50,325 bases of DNA from the NCBI GenBank assembly GCA_023460575.1, contig JAEWPQ010000054.1, positions 1 through 50,325 of the forward strand, in the 5' to 3' direction. Each line of letters opens with the position of its first letter. Within the stretch, counting starts at the first letter, position 1. This DNA is from Bacillota bacterium (GTDB taxonomy: Bacteria > Bacillota > Clostridia > Lachnospirales > Lachnospiraceae). Shown one piece after another: positions 41,568 through 50,272 of the stretch. The notes below the pieces were generated by a model, which was not told the origin of the DNA, searched no databases, and saw nothing but the letters and a program-made list of their open reading frames with translations. The position numbers and the translations under genes are program-made.

Positions 41568-42491
41568 ATGAATGAGATTTATGACGTTGTGATCATTGGG
41601 TCAGGTCCGGCAGGTCTTACCGCTGCAGTATATGGGAAAAGAGCAGAACTTAAGATGGTAGTGATTGAAAAAGAAGTCGCCAGCGGCGGACAGATTCTCA
41701 ATACCTACGAAGTGGATAATTATCCGGGACTTCCGGGAATTAACGGATTTGACTTAGGTATGAAGTTTCGCGACCATGCAGAAAAGCTGGGAGCAGAGTT
41801 TGTCACAGACGAGGTACTCCGGATTGAGGCAGCAGACGGAGAATTTACCGTTGTCGCCCAGGAACAGTCCTATGTGACAAAATCGGTTATTATTGCAACC
41901 GGCGCCCTGTATCGAAAGCTCAGCGTTGTTGGAGAGAAGGAACTGACCGGAATGGGTGTTTCCTATTGCGCAACCTGTGACGGAGCATTTTTCCGTAACA
42001 AGGTAGCCGCCGTTGTAGGCGGAGGCGATGTGGCAATTGAAGACGCCATATTCCTTTCCAGAATGTGCAAAAAGGTGTACTTAATTCACAGAAGAGATGA
42101 ACTGAGGGGGGCAAAGACACTGCAGACTCAGTTATTTAACCAGGAGAATGTTGAAATCATCTGGGATACGGTAGTCGAAGAGATTGAGGGAGGAGATCAG
42201 GTAGAGTCTCTGACCATTAAAAACTCCAAGACAGAAAAATCAAGCAAACTTTCCGTTGACGGCGTATTTATTGCAGTGGGGATCAATCCCCAGAGCGAAG
42301 CCTTTGATAACCTTGTTGAGATGGATCATGGGTATATTAAGGCGGGAGAAGACTGCGAGACCAATGTACCCGGTATTTTTGCAGCAGGTGATGTAAGAAC
42401 CAAACAGCTGAGACAGGTATCCACTGCGGTTTCAGACGGAGCCAATGCAATTACAAGCGTCGAGCGTTATCTGACACATTACGGCAAATAA
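41568..42491 (+). CDS. trxB: Thioredoxin reductase
   Basis: 307 residues, the low-molecular-weight type. FAD motif GSGPAGLTAAVYG, redox pair C134-x2-C137 (SYCATCDGAFF), NAD(P)-binding GGGDVAIEDAIFLS and C-terminal GIFAAGDVR. It reduces thioredoxin in the cytoplasm. HRRDELRG keeps the Arg pair typical of NADPH use. No thioredoxin gene lies nearby. A hairpin follows. Confidence 0.93.
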   Translation: MNEIYDVVIIGSGPAGLTAAVYGKRAELKMVVIEKEVASGGQILNTYEVDNYPGLPGINGFDLGMKFRDHAEKLGAEFVTDEVLRIEAADGEFTVVAQEQSYVTKSVIIATGALYRKLSVVGEKELTGMGVSYCATCDGAFFRNKVAAVVGGGDVAIEDAIFLSRMCKKVYLIHRRDELRGAKTLQTQLFNQENVEIIWDTVVEEIEGGDQVESLTIKNSKTEKSSKLSVDGVFIAVGINPQSEAFDNLVEMDHGYIKAGEDCETNVPGIFAAGDVRTKQLRQVSTAVSDGANAITSVERYLTHYGK

Positions 42492-42505
42492 GCTTCACAA
42501 GACTG

Positions 42506-42549
42506 AAATCCTCCGATAAGGGAATTTATGACCTTTACCGGAGGATTTT
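42506..42549. terminator. Hairpin between trxB and the convergent FlxA-like gene
   Basis: AAATCCTCCG (42506-42515) pairs with CGGAGGATTT (42539-42548), with an inner TAAGG/CCTTTA stem. Short T-runs on both strands suggest a shared bidirectional terminator. Confidence 0.8.
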
Positions 42550-42550
42550 G

Positions 42551-42907
42551 CTAACCGTTATATTCCTGATTTTCAGGAATATAGGTGTCAAAGGGGGACC
42601 TGCCAGAGACTGCCTCCTGGCTCCCGTTATCTGATTTTTTCTGAGCTGAGGATGCCTCACCTTTCAGCTGCAGAATCTGCTTGTCCAATTCCTTAATTCT
42701 TTTTTCCAGATCTTTGTATTTGCTGCTTTGCTGCAATGCGAAAGGATTTCTTTCTTTATCCCTCTGGTCTTCCAGTTTTCCCTTTTCCTTTTCCAACACT
42801 TTTATTTGCTGCTCAACATCACTGGTGCTGTCTGGCTCTGTTTTTTGGCCTGCGTCTGCACCGGCAGTGGATTGAGGTGAAAAAGTCCCCAAATTATTAA
42901 TATTCAT
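42551..42907 (-). CDS. FlxA-like coiled-coil protein
   Basis: 118 residues. A polar start (MNINNLGTFSPQSTAGADAG), a central coiled coil (about 30-88; VEQQIKVLEKEKGKLEDQRD, KDLEKRIKELDKQILQLKG) and a disordered tail ending PENQEYNG. This fits the FlxA-like family, small coiled-coil proteins of unknown function. AAAGGAGG precedes the ATG. No signal peptide. Lies downstream of, and on the same strand as, the kinase/regulator pair, with a 57-bp gap. Confidence 0.7.
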   Translation of the reverse strand: MNINNLGTFSPQSTAGADAGQKTEPDSTSDVEQQIKVLEKEKGKLEDQRDKERNPFALQQSSKYKDLEKRIKELDKQILQLKGEASSAQKKSDNGSQEAVSGRSPFDTYIPENQEYNG

Positions 42908-42964
42908 AGCAATGCCTCCTTTTATTCTGAGATACTATGAATATATTAAGGATGTCATTGAGTT

Positions 42965-44308
42965 TCAAGAGCTTTGCATTGAGATGCTGTCTGATTGTTG
43001 TGAAATGATAAAGAGTACATTTAAACGAAAGACTCGCGGATCTTTCTCAATATTGACAGTGCCATGATATTTCCCGGCCACTGCTTTTATACTTTGAAGT
43101 CCGATTCCGGTACCTTTGACTGGCATAATGTCATCGGAACGGCTGTTCTCAATTTCAATCATAAAAAAGTCGCCTTTCCTTACTGTCTTAAGTATCAGAT
43201 ATTGAGGTGTTTTGCTTTCGCTTTTGCAGGCTTTGACAGCATTATCCACAGCATTTGAGAATACGATACATAAATCCATATCATCTATGATACTGCTGTC
43301 GGGAATTTTTACGGTGCAGTCGACGTTTATTCCCTTCTGGCGCGCTAGCCCTAATTTATTTGTTAACAGAATATCTAACACTGCATTTCCTGTCTGGCAT
43401 GGAAATGAAAGCTGATCTGACAGCGTAGTCAGCTTATTCAGATATTCCATGGCCTTTTTTGTTTCTCCTGTTTTTAAGAAGCCCCCCAGTACGGCTAAGT
43501 GGCCATTAAAGTCATGCCGGAATGTTCGGGTCAGTTCGTAACGAGTCTGCATTTCCTGGACAGAATCATACTGGATGTTAACCTGCTGTTCCAAAAGAGT
43601 ATTCCGCATCTGCAGTGCAAAACCTTCCAATAATTCTTTATATGCAAAAAGCACTGCAAACAGACATAGATAAGCAGCTGTCTGTATGAACAGCATCGTC
43701 CAGTCATTTACATCCGGAAAAATTCTGGTACCGTCTGAACTGACTGTGACTGTGTTCCCGTATGTGGCAAAAACATGCTGCATGACCAGAAGAACGAAGA
43801 GAATGGGCAGCATCAGAATCAGGATATAACGCAGCATGGGTACTTTCCCGTCTTTCAGCCATTTCAAAGCAAGCTGATAGGAGAAAAATACAGCTGCCAT
43901 CACAAACACACTGCTTATTACTGTAGGAACCAGTATATAGGGAAACAGGATTGTTAAAAAGATATTAAGCAATGACTGAAATATGCCGTTAACAACCTGC
44001 ATAATGCAGATTGCCAATATAGCTGCTGCTGCAGATGATGCCGGCGGACATTTTAAAGCCAGCCAGCCGAATAAAAAAAGTGCTCCCAGTTCCAGAAGGG
44101 TGGATACTGGAAATGAAGCCCGGGTGAATAGTTCAATTGCAGCCAGCAGGTAAATGACAAGGATGTAACCTGAATAATGATACCATTTTACAACCCGAAA
44201 CGTAAATCTTCCTAAAAAACATATTTCCATCAAGGCCAGACAGGCATTCAATATACAAAAGAAGTAAACAAAATCAAACCACCTGTTGAACAGTTCTTTT
44301 ATCGGCAT
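42965..44308 (-). CDS. AgrC-like sensor histidine kinase (GHKL)
   Basis: 447 residues. Six to seven N-terminal membrane helices (1-235) without a large external domain, then a helical dimer segment with H265 in FRHDFNGHLAVLGG, and a GHKL ATPase domain (VFSNAVDNAVKAC as N-box, GTGIGLQSIKAV as G-box). This is the design of peptide-sensing kinases that pair with LytTR regulators. The ATG directly follows the TAA of the regulator gene (no gap), so translation is coupled. No autoinducing peptide or AgrB gene is visible nearby, so the signal is unknown. Confidence 0.9.
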   Translation of the reverse strand: MPIKELFNRWFDFVYFFCILNACLALMEICFLGRFTFRVVKWYHYSGYILVIYLLAAIELFTRASFPVSTLLELGALFLFGWLALKCPPASSAAAAILAICIMQVVNGIFQSLLNIFLTILFPYILVPTVISSVFVMAAVFFSYQLALKWLKDGKVPMLRYILILMLPILFVLLVMQHVFATYGNTVTVSSDGTRIFPDVNDWTMLFIQTAAYLCLFAVLFAYKELLEGFALQMRNTLLEQQVNIQYDSVQEMQTRYELTRTFRHDFNGHLAVLGGFLKTGETKKAMEYLNKLTTLSDQLSFPCQTGNAVLDILLTNKLGLARQKGINVDCTVKIPDSSIIDDMDLCIVFSNAVDNAVKACKSESKTPQYLILKTVRKGDFFMIEIENSRSDDIMPVKGTGIGLQSIKAVAGKYHGTVNIEKDPRVFRLNVLFIISQQSDSISMQSS

Positions 44309-45016
44309 TTATCTGTCCCCTTCCTTCATATAGTTCAGCATTGCTTCCATAAACTCCTGCCTGCGAAGCCTGGAAACGGGAATGTTTTCCCCGTTAACTA
44401 ACTTCGCCTGACCGTTTTCATACCCACAGACAGCCTGTAGGTTAACCAGATAGCTGCGGTGGCAGCAGAAAAAGTCAGATACCAGCTGTTTTTCCAATTC
44501 ATTAATCTTAAAATAGTAGTCAATAATTTCCTGCTTTGTATGAACATAAATCTTTCTGTTAATTGCTTCGCAGTATAAAATATCAGCAAAATGGATTGAT
44601 TTACACCAGCATCCTTTCTGAATTGTTAAAACCGATGTTTTTTTGTCCTCAACATAGTGAATGATGCGGTTCATTGTGGATAGAAAGCGCTGGCTGTTTA
44701 ACGGCTTCAGCAGATAATCGGATGCTTCTACGGAAAAGGCATCATAGACATATTCTTTAAGAACTGTCACAAAAATAAGAAAGCATTGGGAACCGGACTG
44801 CCGGATCCGCTTTGCTGCTTCCATACCTGTCATACGGTCCATTTGTATGTCAAGGAAAACAATGTCAAATAATGTATCACTTTTAAGCAGATCTTCTGCA
44901 CAGGAAAATGCATATATCTCAGCTTTATAACTGGTTTCATTCATATAATCGGATATCTTGTTTTTTAATTCCAGTATCATTTTGTTATCATCATCACATA
45001 CCGCTATTTTAATCAA
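44309..45016 (-). CDS. LytTR-family response regulator (AgrA-like)
   Basis: 235 residues from a TTG at 45016 (MIKIAVCDDD), chosen because AGAGG sits 8 nt before it and the family starts there. The ATG at 45055 would add 13 odd residues and lies close to the predicted promoter. Receiver: acidic D8-D10, phospho-acceptor D56 (FLDIQMD), K in LLKPL. LytTR domain: about 135-235 (ADILYCEAINRKIYVHT, FFCCHRSYLVNL, GENIPVSRLRRQEF). It pairs with the kinase gene that follows immediately. Direct repeats upstream may be its own target. Confidence 0.88.
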   Translation of the reverse strand: MIKIAVCDDDNKMILELKNKISDYMNETSYKAEIYAFSCAEDLLKSDTLFDIVFLDIQMDRMTGMEAAKRIRQSGSQCFLIFVTVLKEYVYDAFSVEASDYLLKPLNSQRFLSTMNRIIHYVEDKKTSVLTIQKGCWCKSIHFADILYCEAINRKIYVHTKQEIIDYYFKINELEKQLVSDFFCCHRSYLVNLQAVCGYENGQAKLVNGENIPVSRLRRQEFMEAMLNYMKEGDR

Positions 45017-45057
45017 AATCAGTACCTCTGTATCACATAATAGAATAAGCCACATTA

Positions 45058-45107
45058 AGGATACATTTGATGCTATAAAAGTTCAAGTAAAATGTTGTGA
45101 AATGTTG
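45058..45107 (-). promoter_or_regulatory. Promoter and direct repeats of the LytTR/AgrC-like operon
   Basis: Read on the minus strand: TTGAAC (plus 45081-45086), 17 bp, TATCCT (plus 45058-45063). Just upstream are two direct copies of CAACATTT (plus 45090-45097 and 45100-45107), a 10-bp period. LytTR proteins bind direct repeats next to the -35, although usually with about 21-bp spacing. Confidence 0.5.
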
Positions 45108-45150
45108 CCGGAGTGTCCTGCTATGTAGTGGTACGGCAGGTAAAATTAAA

Positions 45151-45178
45151 GGGTGGAAACCGATTATGGTTTCCACCC
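45151..45178 (-). terminator. Terminator of hpf
   Basis: GGGTGGAAACC (45151-45161) pairs perfectly with GGTTTCCACCC (45168-45178). On the minus strand TTTAATTTT follows, about 15 bp after the hpf stop. Confidence 0.88.
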
Positions 45179-45193
45179 TTGTCTGACATCATT

Positions 45194-45724
45194 TTATAGT
45201 AATTCCGGCTCAATCAGTCCGTATGAACCGCCCTTCCTTTTATATACAACATTTACTTCGTCGGTATCCGCATTGAGGAATACGTAGAAGCTGTGCCCAA
45301 GAAGTTCCATCTGTACACATGCTTCTTCGGGATCCATGGGCTTTACTGCAAATTTCTTTGTTTTGACAATTTCCACTTGATCATCGACTGCTGTTTCATC
45401 TTCCAAAAATGCTGTTGAAAAAGAGGGAGCATTTAATTTTTTGTCGATTAACTTGTTTTTATATTTTTTCAACTGCCGTTCCAGGATCTCTTCTACCAGA
45501 TCAATGGAAACGTACATGTCAGTGCTTGATTCTTCGGCTCGAATAATATGTCCTTTCACTGGAATAGTTACTTCAATTTTCTGAATTTCCCTCTGCACGC
45601 TGAGTCTTACTGTTGCTTCTGTAGCAGGTGCGAAAAAACGGTCCAGTTTTCCAAGTTTGTCCTCAATTGCCTCCCGTAACCCTGCTGTCACCTCAATATT
45701 TCTTCCTGTAATTGTAAAACGCAT
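45194..45724 (-). CDS. hpf: Long-form ribosome hibernation promoting factor
   Basis: 176 residues. The N-terminal S30AE domain (1-100; RFTITGRNIEVTAGLREAIE, KLDRFF, and VTIPVKGHIIRAEESSTDM) binds the 30S decoding region. The C-terminal domain (about 118-176; KKFAVKPMDPEEACVQMELL, GHSFYVFLNADT, VVYKRKGGSYGLIEP) dimerises to form 100S ribosomes. AAAAAGGAG precedes the ATG at 45724. The hpf-secA-prfB neighbourhood is a common Firmicute order. Confidence 0.95.
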   Translation of the reverse strand: MRFTITGRNIEVTAGLREAIEDKLGKLDRFFAPATEATVRLSVQREIQKIEVTIPVKGHIIRAEESSTDMYVSIDLVEEILERQLKKYKNKLIDKKLNAPSFSTAFLEDETAVDDQVEIVKTKKFAVKPMDPEEACVQMELLGHSFYVFLNADTDEVNVVYKRKGGSYGLIEPELL

Positions 45725-45757
45725 AAGTCATCAGCTCCTTTTTCTTGAGATAGCTAT

Positions 45758-45786
45758 AGTATAGCATATTTATGAGAATAATTCAA
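45758..45786 (-). promoter_or_regulatory. hpf promoter
   Basis: On the minus strand: TTGAAT (plus 45781-45786), 17 bp, TATACT (plus 45758-45763). Predicted start is about 25 nt before the ATG. Confidence 0.75.
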
Positions 45787-45988
45787 TCTCTCTGTAAAAT
45801 ATAAAGATAATTTAAGGAAAGATTTTGTAAAAAGTATCTTCTTATTATTTTATCAATTTATTGAAAAACTATAGATGGGGCTTAAAAAAAGTCAAGGGAA
45901 AAATGGAATTTTTCGTCGAAAAAGAAAATTTTATGACAAGTATACAAAAATACACGGATCTGTCATTCAAGTGGGAATGCTGGGAATA

Positions 45989-46116
45989 TGTGGAGAAAAT
46001 TTGTGGATAATGTGGATAACTTGGTGCATAACTGATTTTTTTCGCAAATGCGAGGGTTGGAGGTGGGGATAAAAATGGGGGAAAAATACACAATCCAATG
46101 TGGATAATGTGGAAAA
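45989..46116 (+). promoter_or_regulatory. Cluster of DnaA-box 9-mers
   Basis: Five like-oriented 9-mers: TGTGGAGAA (45989), TGTGGATAA (46002), TGTGGATAA (46011), TGTGGATAA (46099) and TGTGGAAAA (46108). The middle three are exact copies of TGTGGATAA, the complement of the DnaA box TTATCCACA; the others differ by one base. They form two tandem groups with zero or a few bases between boxes. No dnaA or dnaN is nearby. Confidence 0.65.
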
Positions 46117-46261
46117 GTCGGGAATCGAACAAATTTTTTGTGCAATGTGTCAGGTTAACCATAATATTCAACTGAATTTGCTGGAGGTTGCTGATGAAAA
46201 TGGCAGTACCTGGCAATAAACGGTCTGATTATTACCAGAATGTTAATTTTTTATGAATTCG

Positions 46262-46290
46262 TTGAATTAAAAGCAGGTTAGTGCTACAAT
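46262..46290 (+). promoter_or_regulatory. secA promoter
   Basis: TTGAAT (46262-46267), 17 bp, TACAAT (46285-46290). Predicted start is near 46297, about 43 nt before the secA ATG, which has TAGGAG upstream. Confidence 0.75.
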
Positions 46291-46339
46291 ATACAGGATT
46301 GTACGGTGTATATTGAAAGATAGAGTAGGAGAATAAATC

Positions 46340-48910
46340 ATGAACTTGGTTCAAAAAATATTTGGAACTCATAGTGAAAGAGAATTGAAAATTATTAGTC
46401 CCATTGTGGATAAAATAGAATCTCTGCGCCCAACCATGGTTGCACTTACGGATGAGGAATTGAAAAACAACACCAAGCTTTTTAAGGAAAGACTGGCAGC
46501 AGGAGAAACTCTTGATGACATCTTGCCTGAGGCGTTCGCAACTGTAAGAGAAGCCGGAAGGCGAGTTCTTAATATGGAACATTTCCGTGTGCAGTTAATT
46601 GGTGGACTGGTTTTACACCAGGGACGAATTGCGGAGATGAGGACTGGTGAAGGAAAGACTCTGGTGTCAACTTGTCCTGCTTATTTAAATGCGTTGGCTG
46701 GGAACGGAGTACAGATTGTAACAGTTAACGATTACCTGGCAAAGCGTGATGCGGAGTGGATGGGTAGAATTCATGAGTTCCTTGGTATGACGGTTGGTGT
46801 TGTACTTAATAATATGAACTCAGACGAGAGACGTGAAGCTTATAACTGTGATATAACCTATGTAACGAACAACGAGCTTGGTTTTGATTATTTAAGAGAC
46901 AACATGGCCATCTATAAAGAACAGATGGTTTTAAGAAATTTAGATTTCTGTATCATTGATGAGGTCGACTCTGTTTTAATTGATGAGGCGAGAACTCCTC
47001 TTATTATTTCCGGACAGAGCGGGAAATCCACAAAGCTCTATGAAGTCTGCGATATTCTTGCACACCAGCTGGAGAAGGGCGAAGCTTCCGGAGAGTTTTC
47101 CAAGATGGGCGCCATCATGGGAGAAGAAATCACTGAGTCCGGTGATTTTATTGTGGATGAAAAGGATAAGGTGGTTAACTTAACAGAACAGGGTGTGGAT
47201 AAAGTGGAAAGTTTCTTCCACATTGAGAACCTGTCAGATCCGCAGAACTTAGAGATTCAGCATAATATCATTCTGGCTCTCCGTGCCAACTATTTAATGT
47301 TCAGAGATAAAGATTATGTGGTAAAAGATGATGAAGTCCTGATTGTTGATGAATTTACAGGACGTATTATGCCAGGCAGACGGTATTCTGACGGTCTTCA
47401 TCAGGCCATTGAGGCGAAAGAGCATGTGAATGTCCGCAGAGAGAGTAAAACTCTTGCAACCATCACATTCCAGAACTTCTTTAATAAATACAACAAAAAA
47501 GCAGGTATGACCGGTACTGCTCTTACAGAGGAGAAGGAATTCAGAAATACCTATGGAATGGATGCGATCTCAATTCCGACAAACCGTCCCATCGCCCGTA
47601 TTGACCAGGAAGATGCGGTTTATAAAACAAAGAAAGAAAAATTTGAGGCAGTATGCGACGAAGTGGCAGCTGCTTATGAAAAGGGTCAGCCGGTGCTGGT
47701 TGGTACCATAACCATTGATACATCTGAGATGTTAAGCGGTATGTTAAAACGCAGAGGCATTCCTCACAAAGTATTAAATGCAAAGTACCATGAGCTTGAG
47801 GCGGAGATCGTTGCTGATGCAGGTGTGCATAAGGCAGTTACCATTGCAACTAACATGGCAGGCCGTGGTACGGATATTAAGCTTGATGATGAATCCAAAG
47901 CTGCAGGCGGTTTAAAGATTATCGGTACAGAGCGTCATGAGTCACGCCGTATTGATAACCAGCTGAGAGGCCGTTCCGGCCGTCAGGGAGATCCGGGCGA
48001 GTCCAGATTCTATATCTCTCTGGAAGATGACTTAATGCGTCTTTTCGGTTCCGAACGTCTGGTAGGCATGTTCAATGCTCTTGGTGTGCCGGAAGGCGAG
48101 CAGATTGAGCACAAGATGCTTTCCAATGCCATTGAAAAGGCACAGATGAAGATCGAGACCAACAACTATGGTATCCGTGAGAACCTTTTAAAATACGATG
48201 AAGTTATGAACGAACAGCGTGAAGTGATCTACGCAGAAAGAAGAAAAGTTCTTGACGGAGACAACATGCGTGACGTTGTATTAAAGATGGTTACCGATAT
48301 TGTGGAGAATGCTGTGGATTTATCTGTCAGTGAAGATCAGGCTCCGGAAGAATGGGATTTAAATGAATTGAATACCCTTCTCCTTCCTGTGATTCCGCTT
48401 CAGCCGATCACTCTTCCGGAAGATGGAAAAGTGAGGAAGAATGAGCTGAAGCACATGCTGAAAGAAGAAGCGATTAAGCTTTATGAAACTAAAGAGGCAG
48501 AGTTCCCTGAGGGAGAACAGATCCGTGAGATGGAGCGCGTCATTCTTTTAAAAGTAATTGATAATAAATGGATGTCCCATATTGACGATATGGATCAGCT
48601 TCGCCAGGGTATTGGTCTTCAGGCCTATGGACAGAGAGATCCCCTTGTGGAATATAAGATGAGCGGCTATCAGATGTTTGATGAGATGACAGCTGCTATC
48701 CGGGAAGATACTGTCCGGATCCTTTTCCACATCAGAGTTGAGCAGAAGGTGGAACGTGAACCTGCTGCCAAGGTGACAGGAACCAATAAGGATGACAGCT
48801 CAGTGAAGGCACCGGTGAAAAAGGCTGATAATAAAGTCTATCCCAATGATCCGTGTCCATGCGGTTCCGGCAAAAAGTATAAACAGTGCTGCGGACGCAA
48901 ACCAGTATAG
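46340..48910 (+). CDS. secA: Protein translocase ATPase SecA
   Basis: 856 residues, the full housekeeping length. Walker A MRTGEGKTLVS, DEAD-type IIDEVDSVLIDEARTPLI, the preprotein cross-linking region, GMTGTALTEEKEF, NMAGRGTDIKL, and RRIDNQLRGRSGRQGDPGES in motor 2, then the helical wing/scaffold. The C-terminal zinc motif is present (NDPCPCGSGKKYKQCCGR), which binds SecB or ribosomes. It drives preproteins through SecYEG; SecDF and YajC are encoded 6-10 kb upstream in this window. Confidence 0.97.
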   Translation: MNLVQKIFGTHSERELKIISPIVDKIESLRPTMVALTDEELKNNTKLFKERLAAGETLDDILPEAFATVREAGRRVLNMEHFRVQLIGGLVLHQGRIAEMRTGEGKTLVSTCPAYLNALAGNGVQIVTVNDYLAKRDAEWMGRIHEFLGMTVGVVLNNMNSDERREAYNCDITYVTNNELGFDYLRDNMAIYKEQMVLRNLDFCIIDEVDSVLIDEARTPLIISGQSGKSTKLYEVCDILAHQLEKGEASGEFSKMGAIMGEEITESGDFIVDEKDKVVNLTEQGVDKVESFFHIENLSDPQNLEIQHNIILALRANYLMFRDKDYVVKDDEVLIVDEFTGRIMPGRRYSDGLHQAIEAKEHVNVRRESKTLATITFQNFFNKYNKKAGMTGTALTEEKEFRNTYGMDAISIPTNRPIARIDQEDAVYKTKKEKFEAVCDEVAAAYEKGQPVLVGTITIDTSEMLSGMLKRRGIPHKVLNAKYHELEAEIVADAGVHKAVTIATNMAGRGTDIKLDDESKAAGGLKIIGTERHESRRIDNQLRGRSGRQGDPGESRFYISLEDDLMRLFGSERLVGMFNALGVPEGEQIEHKMLSNAIEKAQMKIETNNYGIRENLLKYDEVMNEQREVIYAERRKVLDGDNMRDVVLKMVTDIVENAVDLSVSEDQAPEEWDLNELNTLLLPVIPLQPITLPEDGKVRKNELKHMLKEEAIKLYETKEAEFPEGEQIREMERVILLKVIDNKWMSHIDDMDQLRQGIGLQAYGQRDPLVEYKMSGYQMFDEMTAAIREDTVRILFHIRVEQKVEREPAAKVTGTNKDDSSVKAPVKKADNKVYPNDPCPCGSGKKYKQCCGRKPV

Positions 48911-48922
48911 TATTTTTATGAG

Positions 48923-48962
48923 ATTGGAGTCCGCTCCCTTTCCGGGACGGGCCCCAATTTTA
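48923..48962 (+). terminator. Probable terminator after secA
   Basis: ATTGG (48923-48927) pairs with CCAAT (48954-48958), with inner CCG/CGG and CCC/GGG pairs, followed by TTTTAT. The stem is interrupted, so read-through into prfB is possible. Confidence 0.6.
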
Positions 48963-48997
48963 TATTTATAAATTAAAAAACGAAAGTGGGTGACACA

Positions 48998-50135
48998 GTG
49001 GTAGAATTAGATCAGTACAAATACGAATTATCGACGTATGAAAAACCATTAGTGGAAGTGAGGGATTCACTTTGACTTAGATAACAAGTTAAAGCGAATC
49101 GATGAGTTAGACAAGTCCATGGAGGAGCCAGGCTTCTGGGAAGATCCGGAAAAGTCAGGAAAGATCGTCCAGCTGGCTAAGAATCTAAAGGATACCGTAC
49201 AAAGCTACAAAGAGTTAGAACAGCAGTATGAAGACATCGGAGTCATGATCCAGATGGGTAATGAAGAAAACGATGCCTCTCTGATTCCGGAAGTAGCCCA
49301 GATGCTTGCTGAATTAAAGGAAAATCTGGAGGAGATGCGAATTAATACGCTGCTTTCCGGTGAGTATGACAGCCACAATGCTATTTTAAGACTGAATGCC
49401 GGCGCCGGGGGGACTGAATCCTGTGACTGGTGCGGTATGCTTTACCGCATGTTCTGCCGCTGGGCGGAGAAAAAAGGCTTTCAGACAGAAGTGCTTGATT
49501 ATCTTGACGGAGATGAAGCAGGAATCAAATCCGTAACCATACAGATTAATGGTGTCAATGCTTTTGGCTATTTAAAATCAGAAAAAGGGGTACACCGTCT
49601 GGTGCGTATTTCCCCTTTTAATGCGGCCGGCAAGCGTCAGACCTCCTTTGTATCCTGCGATGTCATGCCGGATATTGAAGAAGACCTTGATGTGGATATC
49701 AATGAAGAAGATTTAAGAATTGATACCTACCGCTCAAGCGGAGCAGGCGGACAGCATATTAATAAAACTTCCTCTGCCATCCGTATCACGCATCTCCCTA
49801 CAGGAATTGTGGTACAGTGTCAGAATGAACGGTCCCAGTTCCAGAATAAGGATAAGGCGATGCAGATGTTAAAAGCAAAGCTATATATGTTAAAGCAGCA
49901 GGAGAATGCGGAGAAACTTTCCGGGATCCGTGGAGATGTAACGGAAATCGGCTGGGGAAACCAGATTCGTTCCTATGTGCTGCAGCCTTATACGATGGTG
50001 AAGGATCACAGGACCAATTCAGAGACAGGCAATGTAAACAGTGTCCTTGACGGAGCGTTAGACCAGTTTATGTATGCATATCTCCGCTGGTTAAGCACCG
50101 GGGCCAAAGCTGGTGAGGATTCAGCAGAAATCTAG
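48998..50135 (+). CDS. prfB: Peptide chain release factor 2, with programmed +1 frameshift
   Basis: 378 residues when read with the shift. Frame 1: GTG at 48998 through 25 codons (VELDQYKYELSTYEKPLV... RDSL) to a TGA at 49073-49075. A +1 shift at CTT gives GAC at 49074 and continues to 50135. The joined sequence RDSLDLDNKLKRIDEL is the normal RF2 start. Later motifs confirm it: SPF in RISPFNAAGK (UGA/UAA recognition) and GAGGQHINKTSSA (GGQ, hydrolysis). RF2 levels control the shift, because the in-frame UGA is its own substrate. Annotation from the ATG at 49119 would lose 40 residues. Follows secA by 87 bp. Confidence 0.95.
49058..49076 (+). other. prfB programmed frameshift site
   Basis: CTT TGA C (49070-49076) is the conserved slip site. 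A Shine-Dalgarno-like GTGAGGG (49058-49064) lies upstream, but 5 nt from CTT, rather than the 3 nt of the E. coli site. Confidence 0.93.
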
Positions 50136-50185
50136 GTTTTTTTATGCATTTTTTTAAATACCGAAGAAAATAAATATAAAAATAG

Positions 50186-50214
50186 TTGCATACCATGTAT
50201 AAATATGATAATAT
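50186..50214 (+). promoter_or_regulatory. Promoter of the ACT-domain gene, overlapping a terminator arm
   Basis: TTGCAT (50186-50191), 17 bp, TAATAT (50209-50214). The -10 falls within the left arm of the 50211-50266 hairpin, so transcripts from here would begin after most of that arm. Confidence 0.5.
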
Positions 50215-50272
50215 CTTCCCTATGAGCACAGATGTATTTCCGATGCGGACACAGAAGGGAAGATATTTTTTT
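50211..50272 (+). terminator. Terminator-like hairpin directly before the ACT-domain gene
   Basis: ATATCTTCCCT (50211-50221) pairs perfectly with AGGGAAGATAT (50256-50266), then seven T up to the ATG at 50273. It should stop transcription coming from prfB. Confidence 0.75.

Larger units (their letters stand above)
45725..46339. other. Long intergenic region between hpf and secA
   Basis: 615 bp with no convincing gene. From left to right: the hpf promoter (45758-45786, minus), an AT-rich stretch, a cluster of DnaA-box-like 9-mers (45989-46116), a weak 20-codon ORF (46194-46256) and the secA promoter (46262-46290). Confidence 0.6.

Noticed and set aside
45989..46116. Replication origin in the hpf-secA gap
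   Set aside because: DnaA boxes are present, but dnaA, dnaN, rpmH and recF are absent and no long AT-rich unwinding element adjoins the boxes. A secondary DnaA cluster is the safer reading.
46194..46256. 20-codon ORF with GGAGG upstream of secA, a possible secretion-monitor leader
   Set aside because: It ends before the predicted secA promoter (46262-46290), so it would not be on the secA transcript, and it is too short to span the exit tunnel as an arrest peptide.
50211..50272. T-box or other amino-acid riboswitch before the ACT-domain gene
   Set aside because: The space is far too short, and there is no specifier stem or T-box sequence.
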